A stretch of 64,000 nt of DNA from Pseudorasbora parva (taxonomy: Eukaryota > Chordata > Actinopteri > Cypriniformes > Gobionidae): assembly GCF_024679245.1 (NCBI RefSeq), contig NC_090176.1, forward strand, positions 17,012,293 to 17,076,292, written 5' to 3'. The notes below the pieces were generated by a model. That model saw only the letters and a program-made list of their open reading frames with translations. It did not search any database and was not told the origin of the DNA. Below, one piece after another: positions 9,979-21,099 of this stretch. Both the position numbers and the translations under genes were made by a program. Position 1 is the first letter of the stretch; every line of letters starts with the position of its first letter.

Positions 9979-11012
9979 CTCAGCAAGCGGCCCTGTGCTT
10001 CATTCTTCATTGTTATGCTGATGATATTCAACTATATTTATCTTTTAGCCCTGATAGGTTGGACAAAGTGTCCTTGTTGCACAATTGTGTAGCCTCCATT
10101 AACAATTGGATGGCAGACAACTTTCTGCAACTAAATCCAGACAAAACTGAGGTGCTGATTTTTGCACCAGACAACATTATTCCTAGGATTAGGCAGGCAA
10201 TTGGGGCTTTATCATCCTCGGACTGTAATGTTGTGCGAAATTTGGGTGTCATTTTTGATAAATCTATGTGTTTTAGCAGTCATGTTAAATCTGTGGTTCG
10301 TTCCTGTTTTTTCCATCTCAGGAACATCGCTAAGATTAGATCTGTGGTTTCGAAAAATGAGATGGAGATGCTTATTCATGCTTTTATTTCCTCTCGTCTC
10401 GATTTTTGTAATGTATTGTACACTTGTTTAAACAAATCCTCCATGGACAAATTGCAAGTGGCACAGAATGCAGCTGCAAGACTTTTGAATAATACCAACA
10501 GGCGAACACATATTACACCTTTACTTAAGGCTCTACATTGGCTTCCAATTAGTTTTAGAGTACAGTTTAAAATTTTAACCATTACTTACAGAGCCTTGCA
10601 TGATCAAGCTCCCTCTTATATCCAGGATATACTGCATGTATACAATTCTGGTCGCTCTTTGAGGTCTTCAGGCCAAGAACTTTTAACTGTTCCTAGAACA
10701 CGTTTTAAAACCAGAGGTGACCGAGCCTTCTGTGTAGTGGCTCCAAGGCTCTGGAACTCTCTTCCATTAGCCTTGAGAGCTTTGGACTCTGTGGAAGCTT
10801 TTAAAAAACACCTTAAGACGCATCTTTTTAGACAAGCATTTAATTAGCAATTATGGTTTTGTATGTTTGTGTGTATTTATGTATCATATTTGTATGTTAT
10901 GTGTATGTGTATATCTTTAATGTGTATATTTTAATTTTGTAAAGCACTTTGTGACCTTTTGTCTGTGAAAAGTGCTATAGAAATAAAGCTTACTTACTTA
11001 CTTACTTACTTA
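9979..11012 (+). mobile_element. 5'-truncated L2/CR1-like LINE
   Basis: It begins inside the reverse transcriptase, just before YADD, and runs through the C-terminal part to a 3' UTR ending GTGCTATAGAAATAAAGC and a (TTAC)n tail at 10,990-11,012. A short tetranucleotide tail and 5' truncation are usual for fish L2-like LINEs. It interrupts family A after AGACACCAGG; about 29 nt present in copy B at this point are absent. Confidence 0.85.
9981..10847 (+). pseudogene. L2-like reverse transcriptase, C-terminal fragment
   Basis: A continuous frame from the truncation point reads HCYADDIQLYLSF (RT motif C), NNWMADNFLQLNPDKTEVL, VRNLGVIFDK, FISSRLDFCN, AAARLLNNTNRRTHITPLL, LHWLPI and RLWNSLPLALR, the standard order for the RT C-terminus of L2/CR1-like elements. 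There are no stops or frameshifts, so this copy is fairly young, but the endonuclease and most of the RT are missing. The upstream Met at 9873 lies in family A sequence and is accidental. Confidence 0.85.
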
Positions 11013-11167
11013 CGTCAGTGTACGACGAAACACCGCCTCTACAGAACGTGTAATTTAGTAGCCCCACCCACCGAATCATGGAGCTGTCGATCACAAGCCA
11101 GCAACAATAAACATGTGGAAGATAGCAAGCAAGATATTGTGGAAGAACGTCTGAAGGAGGGAACGGA

Positions 11168-11353
11168 GACGCCACGTCGGAGTACCGACGAATAGGAATC
11201 TCGCTTGCGAGAGCCAATCTACTTCGAGTCTAACTAAACGAGCCAATGCACATTGGCATGCAATGATTGCACCAGGTGCTCATGCCACGCCACGCGGGTA
11301 TAAATGAGACACAGGTGATTGCATCAAATTATCTTTTTTGCTGAGGAGCCGAG
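11168..11353 (+). repeat. DIRS-1 left inverted terminal repeat
   Basis: From GACGCCACGTCGGAGTACCG to GAGGAGCCGAG this matches the reverse complement of 17,183-17,366 with only a few differences. It contains GGGTATAAATGAG. The left ITR is the downstream end relative to the coding strand. Confidence 0.9.
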
Positions 11354-11397
11354 TAGGTAGACTGGCGCCCCGGCAGGGACAGAGGACATGGCGACGG

Positions 11398-11509
11398 GAC
11401 GTGGCGTCTCCGTTCCCTCCTTCAGGGAACGAGGGTTACATACGTAACCGAGACGTTCCCATTCAGTCGGTCACTCTCGACGCCACGTCGGAGTACCGAC
11501 GAATAGGAA
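11398..11509 (+). repeat. DIRS-1 internal complementary region
   Basis: The first part (through ACATACGTAACCGAGAC) is complementary to the extreme left end, and the second (GTTCCCATTCAGTCGG to CGACGAATAGG) is complementary to the extreme right end. This is the DIRS template for joining the two ends into a circle. It preserves a terminal segment that the left end itself has lost. Confidence 0.88.
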
Positions 11510-12019
11510 TCCCTACCAAAGCGCCATGGACTCTGCCCCCTTCCAGTGCCCTGTGTGAGCCTCCTGAGCTCTCTTACCTGATGAGACGGGGCTGACACCG
11601 AGAAGTCCATCACTGCTGTTCCGCATGACCCGCTCAGTGACTATTGGATAACACTGGGAAAGCGTGCCCAATGGGGGGCCGCTGCGGAACCACATCATAC
11701 CACGGGAGTTATGTGGGGACCGAGCTGAGCCGTAGCCCGCCGCCGTGAGGGGGGCTCCATCCCTAAAATGGAGGGCTCTCCCAAGGGAAAGACACGGGCT
11801 TCCGAGAGGAGCAACCGTGGAAGAAGTGTGGGATCTTGTAGGGTCACTCACATGGCCCCAGCCAATTACCGGTTCTCCAGGATTCAGCGGTAAGGGGCCT
11901 GATGCCGGACGCTCCGCCACGCCCGGCACCGAGGGCGGTGGAGGACTCACAGAGTTTGCTTCTGGAGAATTAAGCGCCGAGGCGCAGCAAGCCGACAAGA
12001 GCCGGGCCTCTCAGTGCTT

Positions 12020-14532
12020 CTACCCGTTTGAGGTGAGAACACAGGAGGAGACCGGCTCTACACGTAGGCTATAAAACCTAGCAAACGTGTTAGGTGTCGC
12101 CCAGCCCGCAGCTCTACAGATGTCTGACAGCGAGGCGCCACGTGCCAGCGCCCAGGAGGATGCAACACTTCTAGTAGAGTGTGCTCGCAGCCTGAGCGGG
12201 CAGGGCACGCCTTGTGCCTGATAAGCCAAGGTGATGGCATCCACTATCCAGTGGGCCATCCTCTGCTTGGAGACAGCCTTTCCCTTCTGCTGGCCTCCGT
12301 GACAGACAAAGAGCTGATCTGAGGTCCTGAAGCTTTGGGTTCTGTCCACGTAGATCCGCAGAGCGCAGACGGGACAGAGCAAAGCTAGGGCTGGGTCTGC
12401 CTCCTCCAGGGGCAGCGCTTGCAGGTTCACCACCTGGTCCCTGAAGGGAGTGGTGGGAACCTTGGGCACGTAGCCAGGCCGGGGTCTCAGTACCACGTGG
12501 GTGTCACCCGGCCCGAACTCCAGGCACGATTCGTCGACCGAAAATGCCTGCAGGTCCCCTACCTTCTTGATGGAGGCCAATGCAGCCAACAGCAAAGTTT
12601 TCATGGACAGAATCTTCAGCTCTGCTGACTGCAAAGGCTCAAATGGGGCATTCTGCAGTGCTCGGAGCACCAGAGCAAGATCCCAAGAGGGTATGGAGGG
12701 AGGACGAGGAGGATTTAACCGTCTCGCCCCCCTAAGGAACCTGCCGACCAGGTCGTGCTTCCCCACCGACTTACCCTCTACATGGTCATGATGGGCAGAA
12801 ATAGCAGCAACGTAAACCTTGAGGGTGGAGGGCGACAGCCTCCGCTCCAACCCCTGCTGCAGGAAGGAAAGCACTGACGCGGTCGAACATCTTCGGGGTC
12901 CTCCCGGCGGAGAGAACACCAATCGACGAACAGGTTCCACTTCAAGGCATAGGCCCGTCTCGTAGACGGTGCTCTAGCTGAAGTGATGGTGTTAACTACC
13001 TCTTGAGGTAAGTCACCTAGAACCTCCGCGTCCCATCCAGGGACCAGACATGAAGTTTCCAGAGGTCTGGACGCGGGTGCCAGAGGGTGCCTCGTCTCTG
13101 AGTTAGAAGATCCTTCCTCAGAGGAATCGGCCAAGGAGGGGCTGTCGCGAGGAGCATGAGTTCTGGGAACCAAGTCCGGTGGGGCCAATACGGGGCCACC
13201 AACAGGACCTGCTCCTTGTCCTCCCTGACCTTGCACAGTGTCTGTGCAAGTAGGCTCACTGGGGGAAACGCATATTTGCGTAGGCCCTGGGGCCAGCTGT
13301 GCGCAAGTGCATCCGTGCCGAGTGTGCCCTCGGTCAGCGAATAAAACCACTGGTAGTGGGACGTTTCTGGGGAGGCAAACAGGTCGACCTGTGCAACCCC
13401 GAACTGAACCCAGATCAGCCGGACCACCTGGGGGTGGAGCCGCCATTCTCCCGGAAGCGCAGCTCGTGACAGCTCGTCGGCCGCCCGGTTGCGCACCCCA
13501 GGGACATGAATGGCCCGAAGCGACCTCAGACACTTCTGACTCCAGAGGAGGAGATGGCGGGCGAGTTGCGACATGCGACGTGAGCGTAGACCACCTTGAC
13601 GGTTGATGTACGCAACGGTCGCCGTGTTGTCCGTACGGACCAGTACATCTTTGCCCCGTAACCGGCCCTTGAGTCGGCTCAGTGCACGATGTACTGCTAG
13701 CAACTCGAGGCAATTGATATGCCACTGCAGGTGCGGGCCCGTCCAAACCCCTGACACTGCATGCCCGTTGTACGTGGCACCCCAGCCCATGGACGAGGCA
13801 TCCGTGAAGACCACAGCATGCCTGGATACCTGTTCCAACGGCACTCCGGCCCGAAGGAACCCGGGATCTGACCACGGGCTGAAGGTTTTGCGGCAGGACG
13901 GAGTGATGCTCACCCGATACGTGCCGCATGTCCACGCCCATCTCGGGACTCGGCCGTGAAGCCAATGCTGAAGCGGTCTCATATGAAGCAGGCCGAGCGG
14001 TGTTACTGCCGCCGCAGCCGCCATATGCCCCAGGAGCCTCTGAAAATGTTTCAGTGGAACCGCCATCCTGCCCTGAAACGTGTTCAGGCAGTTCAGCATC
14101 GACTGGACGCGCTACTTCGTGAGACGCGCAGTCCGCTTGACCGAATCCAACTCCATACCGAGAAAAGAGATCCTCTGCACGGGGGCGAGTTTGCTCTTTT
14201 CCCAGTTGACCTGAAGACCCAACTGGCTGAGGTGTCTGAGCACCAAGTCCCTGTGTTCGCACAACTGCTCCCGGGACTGTGCAAGGATGAGCCAGTCGTC
14301 GAGATAGTTTAGGATGCGAACGCCCTGTTCTCTCATGGGCACAAGGGCCCCCTCCGTGACTTTTGTAAAGACACGGGGGGACAGGGCCAGCCCGAAGGGT
14401 AGGACTTTGTACTGATATGCTCGCCCCTCGAACGCAAAGCGCAGGAACGGCCTGTGTCGGGGGAGAATCGAGACATGAAAGTACGCGTCCTTCAGGTCGA
14501 TCGCTGCAAACCAATCTTGGGGACGGATGCAC
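12020..14532 (-). pseudogene. DIRS-1 tyrosine recombinase frame (frameshifted)
   Basis: The recombinase begins near ARAPSTRRAYALKWNLF (about 13,000). It shifts frame once near 12,885-12,895 (from the frame of 12,778-14,532 to that of 12,020-12,940), then continues SPSTLKVYVAAISAH, IKKVGDLQAFSV (first Arg region altered to K-K), RAHSTRSVAS (His-x-x-Arg) and FARFYSL (nucleophile Tyr). In DIRS-2 the first box reads LKRIGDIQ, so the catalytic Arg may be lost here. Upstream of about 13,030 the frame runs open through the RT region in another phase. Confidence 0.8.
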
Positions 14533-15648
14533 TCAAATGCGTTTCTGCGTGAGCATCTTGAACGTTAGCTTGTGAAGGCTCCGGTTCAGTACTCGCAGGT
14601 CCAAGATTGGCCGTAACCCACCGGTTTTCTTGGGTACAATGAAGTACGGACTGTAGAAGCCTGTCCTCATATCGGCTGGAGGGACCGGCTCTATCGCGTC
14701 CTTCGCCGGTAGGACTGCGATTTCCGCACGCAGGACACGGACGTCTGCAGCTTTCACCGAAGTGAAGCGGACGCCCGTGAACCTGGGGGGACGCCGGGCG
14801 AACTGAATCGAATAGCCGAGCCTGATGGTCCGAATGAGCCAGCGAGACGGACTGGGAAGCTCTAACCAGGCTCGCAGAGACCGAACAAGCGGGATCATCG
14901 GGACCACCGGCGTACCCACCGAGGGGCAGTGAGGTGGAATACAGGCACCGGTCTGGGGCGGCTGTCTCGTGGAGGCGGCCCGCAGAGAGGTGTGAGTGTG
15001 CCGTGCGACACCTACCTGATTCCACGGCTGGGCAGAGGGTCCGTACGGAGGTTGTGGGGTGTCCGTGCGTCGTCCGCTGCTGCCCACTGGCGACACAGGA
15101 GGAGGATGAGAGTGGTCCGGCGTTTGACCGGCCACAACTCTCCGAGCCCCCTGGGGACCCGGAGATGAAGGAAACTGCTCTTTTATTGAAAATTTGGGTA
15201 CCGCTGGGGCTGAGCCCAGCGGCGGAACAGAAAAAAAACGGAACACAAGATTCTCCACCCGGCCCTCCTCCGGGGGATGGAGCGGTGCGGTCACCGTCTC
15301 CTGGAGAGCAGTCCTCCTCATCTCCGGGTTTCCCGTCTCAGGACCGCTTCCCCTTGCCTTTGCCCCTCTTCGGGGCTGCCTGGATGGGCGGGACGGCCGG
15401 CTTGCGCCCGGCTCCACGACGCCGCTTGGGTGGAGGCTGCTGCTGCGACGCGGGAGCGGAGGCAGACGCAGACGGCCGCCCTCGGCGACGAGCTGGCTGA
15501 GGCGCTTCCGGCGGCGGGGTGGAGGCAGCAGCTGACCGCCGCGGCATGATGTGACTGATGGCCTCAGTCTGCTTCTGTGCGGCCGAGAACTGCTGGGCGA
15601 AGTTCTGCACCGCGTCGCCGAAGAGGCCAGTCTGGGACACGGGGGCAT
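13017..15648 (-). pseudogene. DIRS-1 reverse transcriptase / RNase H / methyltransferase-like frame
   Basis: The N-terminal part is at 14,533-15,648 (GFYSPYFIVPKKTGGLRPILDLR). A one-base frameshift near 14,535 leads into the frame with FAAIDLKDAYFHV and ILNYLDDWLIL (catalytic LDD). TAG at 14,112-14,114 follows, then an open stretch 13,017-14,099 with RNase H motifs (TDASSMGWGAT, CLELLAVHRAL, RTDNTATVAYIN, AADELSR) and a C-terminal VDLFASPETSHYQWF block. The order equals that of the intact DIRS-2 frame. Confidence 0.85.
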
Positions 15649-16803
15649 TAAGGAACCTGATCTTGTCGGTATCCCTCATGTCCGCCAGACACAGCCAGAG
15701 ATGGCGCTCCTGGACCACCATAGTGGACATTGCATGTCCCACCGTCCTTCGTCGTAACGAAGCGCAAGGTCCGTCGCCGCCCTCAGCTCTTGTAGAACCA
15801 CGGGATCGTGACCACCCTCGTGCAGGTCCTTCAGTGCCTGGGCCTGATGAACCTGCAACAACGCCATAGCATGTAGGGCGGAACCTGCCTCTCCACAAGC
15901 CCGGTAGGCCTTCCCGATCAGATCGGAGGAGTACCTACAGGCCCGGGAGGGGAGACACGGGTTCCCCCTTGATGTGGAGTTAGGGCACAGTTGCATAGCA
16001 ACGGCCCGTTCCACGGGAGGAACCTGCGTGTAACCCTTTGCAGGTCCGCCATCAAGGGTGGTGAGGGAGGAGGACCCACTGGGCCGGTTTCGGGCAGTAA
16101 AAGGTGCTGTCCATGACCTAGTGAGCTCCTCGTGCACCTCCGGGAAGAAAGGAACCGGGGTGGGGCGCTGAGAACCAGCACGGGCCACCCCGAGAAACCA
16201 ATTGTCCAACCGCGACGGCTCGGGACACGGTGGAGGGTTCCACACGAGCCCGACCCTCTCGGCGGCCCGGGAAAGCATGGCCATCATCTCCGGATCGGTA
16301 TCGGGCACAGCGGGTCTTCCCGAAGGAGCCCCCTGCGCCGACACGTCATCTCCAGACAACTCTGACCCTCCCTCCGATGCAGCGATGGACATTTCGTCAT
16401 CGCGGGGAGCCCCGAAGGATACGGGTGGTGCGCATCTCGAGGACGGCCCACCTCGTTCCAACGGCAGCTCTACTGGCTGTGGAGCGCGGGAGGAGTGAGG
16501 ATTCCCCGCGGGTTGGTTCCCTGGAGGAAGCGCGCTCACCGTCACCCTCAAATCGGCCGCGCTACTACCGGAAGTAACCCTCTGTGGAGGGTTAGATCGC
16601 GGCAGAGGCACGGGGACTCCGCCTTTTGCAAGACGGAGCCGCGACCGCAACTCCGAGATGGTCATGTTCCCGCAGTAAGAACATGAGTCATCCATCAGCG
16701 CTGCCTCAGCGTGCTGCACGCCCAAACACGAGATACAGCGCTGATGACCATCCCGCGGTGAAATGAAACCACCGCACCCAGAAACACACAGATAGAATGT
16801 CAT
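15338..16803 (-). pseudogene. DIRS-1 gag (frameshifted)
   Basis: It starts at 16,803 with a cysteine/histidine motif (C-x3-C ... DGHQRCISCLGVQHAEAAL ... C-x2-C) that is conserved in DIRS-2 gag. The frame shifts near 15,760 and continues to 15,338 as VQERHLWLCLADMRD, LFGDAVQNFAQQF and a basic tail ending KGKGKRS. DIRS gag is presumed to package element RNA. The shift separates the N-terminal 345 or so residues from the C-terminal domain. Confidence 0.75.
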
Positions 16804-17182
16804 CTTTAAAAAGACGCAAGCTCTATCTGTGTTGCTCTTTTAGAATGATGCTCTCCTTGGTGCTGAAACACGCAGGGGGTGGGGCCGCGGCGACACAGAC
16901 AGGAATGTAGTGCAGCCTGTCGTGCGCGCTCTCTCTCACAGGACGCTTTCAACAGCCGTGAGAACGGCTTTTTAGCGCTCTCCACCTAGCGCACCGTACC
17001 AGCTGTGAAAACAGCCCTTGTGGTTGCTCTTATGGACAACGAAGAGAGAAGATCCGAAGAACACACGACCCGCTGCTGTGTTGTCACACCAACACCGACC
17101 GAAGAGATCTCTTCCAAAAGGCAGGCTCTTTCTCAGTCGAACTGCGAAGTGAGGAGTGATATCTGGCATAACCCTATACCAC

Positions 17183-17366
17183 TCGGCTCCGAAGCAAAAG
17201 GATAATTTGATGCAATCACCTGTGTCTCATTTATACCCGCGTGGCGTGGCATGAGCACCTGGTGCAATCATTGCATGCCAATGTGCATTGGCTCGTTTAG
17301 TTAGACTCGAAGTAGATTGGCTCTCACAAGCGAGATTCCTATTCGTCGGTACTCCGACGTGGCGTC
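17183..17366 (-). repeat. DIRS-1 right inverted terminal repeat with TATA box
   Basis: Inverted copy of the left ITR. On the coding (minus) strand it carries GCGGGTATAAATGAG at about 17,226-17,240, well placed to drive transcription of gag from the upstream end. The promoter role is inferred from position. Confidence 0.8.
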
Positions 17367-17962
17367 GAGAGTGACCGACTGAATGGGAACACCGTCGCTG
17401 CACAACCTTCCTTCGGATCATAATATTAGGAATGTGTAATACTTCATTTATTTTTAATGAAGTTCCAGCTCACATGTTCACTTCAGTTCACTGCGGGATC
17501 GTTTGTAAAAATCTCCGGTCGATGCTGGATTTGGATCTGGCAGGAATGGTGCTGATCTTGTGGCCTATGTGTAATAAAAAAATAATAGTCCAATCAATCG
17601 TGGGTCGATGAGAAATAAAACATTGTGTTTGTTTGATAAAGACGTTTACGAGCCCTGTGATCGACATAATCATTCTGGTTGCCGCTTCTCCCTCAATCCC
17701 TCCGTGTCTCCTCTCTCATATGAACTGACAGGGGAGCTGAAGCTCATTAAATATGCAAATCTTATCCGTTTACTTTTAAGTCTCCAGTGCTGCACTCCCA
17801 TCAAAACCCAGCGTTCAGGAGAGAGCCTCAAAACCAGTGTAGAAAATAGCCTATTACTTATTAGTTATGATGTTTTTGAATGTAAAAACCACACAAACAT
17901 CATTAGTTGACCTCAGACAAAAGTATAATATTTTTTTAAAAGCCAGTTCATGACACCTTTAA

Positions 17963-18160
17963 GGTGTCATTGTTACAGTATAGTTATATATTTAAGTACT
18001 GAGTAATATTAATTAACAGCATGTAGTTACAATTGGCTTAGGGGAGAATTAAAGCTTGGATTAGGATTAGTTGCATGCAATTATGCATAATTTACTGTTA
18101 TTACTAAATACATGTAAGTACATGTATAACGAGGACACTCTAAAATAGTGTTACTAATCC
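17963..18160 (+). mobile_element. MITE fragment (GGTGTC..TGTTACAGT..AATTATGCATAATTTA)
   Basis: AAGGTGTCATTGTTACAG, GGATTAGTTGCATGCAATTA, TGCATAATTTACTGTTATTAC and ACATGTAAGTACATGT recur at 58,873-59,075 in the same orientation. I recognise it as an abundant cyprinid non-autonomous repeat. The left end is replaced by the family A right end. Confidence 0.55.
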
Positions 18161-18179
18161 TAATAGGGTATGACTCATT

Positions 18180-19892
18180 TGTGACCATGGATTACATGGT
18201 TTGTTATGATATGACAATATTGTGCCTAGATCCTCCTGGGACCCAGGTTTTTTGAATTTTGTATTTTTTCATGTCATTAGATTGTTTAGAGCATAAGTAA
18301 CAAATGGACACATTATTTTCTTGGGAAAATTATATTACCTTCATATGTTATGATATGTCCTCTGTAGTTGACGCCAGGACTCAGTTGTGAAAAAAATTTA
18401 ATGAAATGAAATTGCATGTATAGGCAAAAACAATGGGATTTATTTTTAATTCACGAATAAATGTTTAAGTTTCAGAATTTTTTTAAAACAAACTTTTTTT
18501 TAAAGATGATTTATAAAAGATATAACTGAATGTTTTGATATACCATCTTACTTTATGCAATATGTGGGTAAAATGGCCATACTTGGATTTTCCCATTCAA
18601 TACAATGTATTGGTAGCCTGACAAGCCAGACCCACATCAAGATGTTTGGTCTGGAAACTCACCATAGACAGGGCTCAGTCCGAGCGGCGGGATAAACGGT
18701 TGTCTTTTAAACTCCCTCTGCACACGATAGGATAGCGCTACACCAACCGGAGCAGCGAATGTGAAGGGGAGCTCGCTGACAGATTAAACATTCGCCGTAT
18801 CCGGTCGGCTAAACTCCGAACACATCTTCCCTTTTTAAGAATGACTTCAGTGCCGTTCTTTGTTCTTTTCTCAGAGAAAAGCTTAACTCCAAGTCTTCCA
18901 GAATCGCGGTCAGAGCTGATTCGAAAGACCGCCGCCGACTCTATAGCCTACACGATGTGATTGGGCCGTCCAGATTCTGAGGAATACAGCTCAGAAGGGT
19001 ATTGAGAGTTCCTAGACGACACTTGCGGGCAAATTAAATTTGCTGCCGCTAGGGTGCGTCTAGATTTCTAGGCTAATGTATCGGTATATTGCATCTAATT
19101 TGCATATTATTGTGTTCGTGGTGCAACATGTAATGAAAAAAAGAAGTGTAATAAGGGGAGTAATAATTGGCAACATTTTCATTATAATATGTAATATTTC
19201 ATAGGAATATTGTTATGTAATTTATTTCCCTATTTACTGTTTGTGTCTCTAAAATGTCTGATAAACATGATTTATGTCCTGGTGTCCTCTACAGTGGACA
19301 TTTATGAAATCAATGCCCAGTTTTGTAACAAAAAGTCATATTTTGATTAGAAACCCCATAGCATTTTCCTGAGATGTTGATTTATAACAAACAATTAGAA
19401 TTGTTTAATTACAAAATATTATCATATTTCCATAAGAGTGCTAAACATTAATGTCAGCCATTTTTAAAGACCAAGAAGTTGTTGTTGTCCTGGTGAAACC
19501 TCCAAACATTTGGTATCTGTGCAAAGCCCTGAATGTGCTCTATAAAGGACATCCTGACTCAAAACTGTGACGTGTGTGATGTCACAGAAACTCGCTAAAA
19601 TATAATGTCCACTACAGTGGACAAAAGTCTATTACTGAGTCCCAGGAGGAGATACATTTATTTGAAAATCTAGAATCTGAGGGTACAAAAAAATCTAAAT
19701 ATTGTGAAAAATCGCCTTTAAAGTTGATTTTTGTATTACTAAAATGTACTAAATATCTTCATGGAACATGATCTATACTTAATATCCTTAAAAATGTATA
19801 GAAAAATTGATAATTTTGACCCATACAATGTATTATTGGCTATTGCCACAGATAATGCATGCAACTTATGACTTGTGGTCCAGGGTCACATT
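18180..19892 (+). mobile_element. Non-autonomous element with TGTGACC(C/A)TGGA termini
   Basis: The left end TGTGACCATGGATTACA and right end TTGTGGTCCAGGGTCACA form an imperfect inverted repeat. The interior includes a second inverted pair, GATCCTCCTGGGACCCAG near 18,229 and CTGAGTCCCAGGAGGAGA near 19,635, suggesting one palindromic repeat inside another. The 9-bp-TSD element at 18,614-19,075 is nested in it. No coding capacity is seen. Confidence 0.6.
18614..19075 (+). mobile_element. 462-bp element with 9-bp TSD, copy 1 (Mutator-like size class)
   Basis: Termini TAGCCTGACAAGCCAGAC and TCTAGATTTCTAGGCTA are flanked by ATGTATTGG (18,605-18,613) and ATGTATCGG (19,076-19,084), an 8-of-9 duplication. 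An inverted, independent copy at 30,296-30,806 has its own different 9-bp duplication. A 9-bp TSD is typical of Mutator-like elements, but that assignment rests on length alone. Confidence 0.75.
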
Positions 19893-20678
19893 TGTTCCTG
19901 CATAGTTATTCATTAATGATGGAGCTAAAGCGTTACCTATGTATAAAATATGCAGTATTGTTTCATGGCTCAATCATCTAATGCAGACGATTGAGAATAA
20001 AAGATTGTCGCTGACTTGAATTCAGCAATGAAGTCAATACTAATGTCAGTCTCTCAGTTGATACGCCTTAACCTCTGTGATGGATCAAACAGTGATGTCT
20101 CTCAAGACTAATGGCAGAAGCTAAAGAGGAAAGTCTTTGGTGACAGGCTGTTAGTGGAAGACAAAAGATGGATACAAACACTCTGGCAGCCAAACCATTT
20201 CATGGCTACTTAACCACCAGGACAAAAATCAGATGACTTCATATAAGGCTCTGTGAAATGAATGACGGACTGTAAAAGAGACAAAAGATGCAGACAGAAT
20301 GGGAAAGAGATGGTACGAGGAACAGATTGATGGCGAACAGAGAGATGAGGAGAGTTTTCTGGCTGTAATGAACAAAAATCAGCAGCTGCCTGGAAACCCG
20401 TGGTCATACTTCTTCTCGGTCCATCTGTTTCTCGTCTGCTCATCTCTGTTTAAAGCTTGTGTGTTATGCTGTTTCACGGAGCCTGAACACAGAAGCTATT
20501 CAAAGTGTTACTCGTCCAACAAATTATTCAGTGTCCTCAACTGAGTTTTTCCTCAAATGATTTTACATATTTCCTCTAAACTAATTGAGTGCTCTCAAAA
20601 CAATTAATATCCAGCTATCCGAATAGCCTACAGATTGTACTCTTGCTTTGTAGATCCGCTCTATATCCATTTTTAGGC
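19893..20678. other. No gene recognised
   Basis: No repeat end, RNA gene or domain-bearing frame. The 81-codon frame at 20,299-20,544 and its antisense partner have no recognisable features. Confidence 0.4.
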
Positions 20679-21099
20679 TAAAAGGGTTACTACAGCGATT
20701 AGCATATGGCGTTGTATTAGTAGAAACCCTGGAGTATATTCAAATGATTGTGTTAACAGGGTGTCCACGGGGTTTTAAAAAGTATTAAAAAGTGATAAAT
20801 CCAAATTGTCAAATTTAAGGCCATTAAAAGTGTTAAATGTGGCCTCAGAGGTATTATTTTTTTCCAAATTAGGTATTATTTTTTCAGACCAGGGCCGGAT
20901 TGAGACTCATTTTCAGCCCTGGAGTTTCATGCCTTACACCGGCCCACTTTAGTTCACGACAGACTATATTAAAATAATGTGATTCCAACCTCAGAATATA
21001 AGTCTGCATAAGGTACACTATTTCTAGAGCCTTATAATTCTTTGTATTTTTGAAAAATATAATTTTCAATACAGTGCAAAAATAGTAGCTTAAAGCAGC

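Larger units (their letters stand above)
11149..17390 (-). mobile_element. DIRS-1: decayed DIRS-type tyrosine-recombinase retrotransposon
   Basis: A 6.2-kb DIRS element on the minus strand with inverted terminal repeats, an internal complementary region, and gag, RT/RNase H and tyrosine recombinase frames. It interrupts family A: the left flank GGAAGAAC and right flank ACCGTCGCTGC align with GGAAGAACACAGTTGCTGC of copy B, with no target duplication, as expected for recombinase-mediated insertion. All three coding regions carry frameshifts or stops, so it is dead. The left end also lacks about 27 nt that are preserved in the complementary region. Confidence 0.92.
9111..17962 (+). mobile_element. 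TTAA-flanked repeat 'family A', copy A, with three nested elements
   Basis: Four fragments (about 9111-9227, 9957-9978, 11013-11148, 17391-17962) are collinear with the inverted copy B at 46,309-52,382. The right end reads TTCATGACACCTTTAA and the left end (G)TAAAGGGAGT, matching copy B's TTAAAGGTATCATGAA and its inverted end. The nested sequences are a hAT MITE, an L2-like LINE and DIRS-1. The host repeat without insertions is about 0.85 kb here. TTAA duplications are typical of piggyBac- and Kolobok-type transposases; no transposase of its own is seen, so it is non-autonomous. Confidence 0.75.

Noticed and set aside
12419..14312. Several plus-strand open frames across DIRS-1 (12,419-12,791, 13,238-13,606, 13,956-14,312 and others)
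   Set aside because: They are antisense shadows of the RT and recombinase frames in GC-rich coding DNA.
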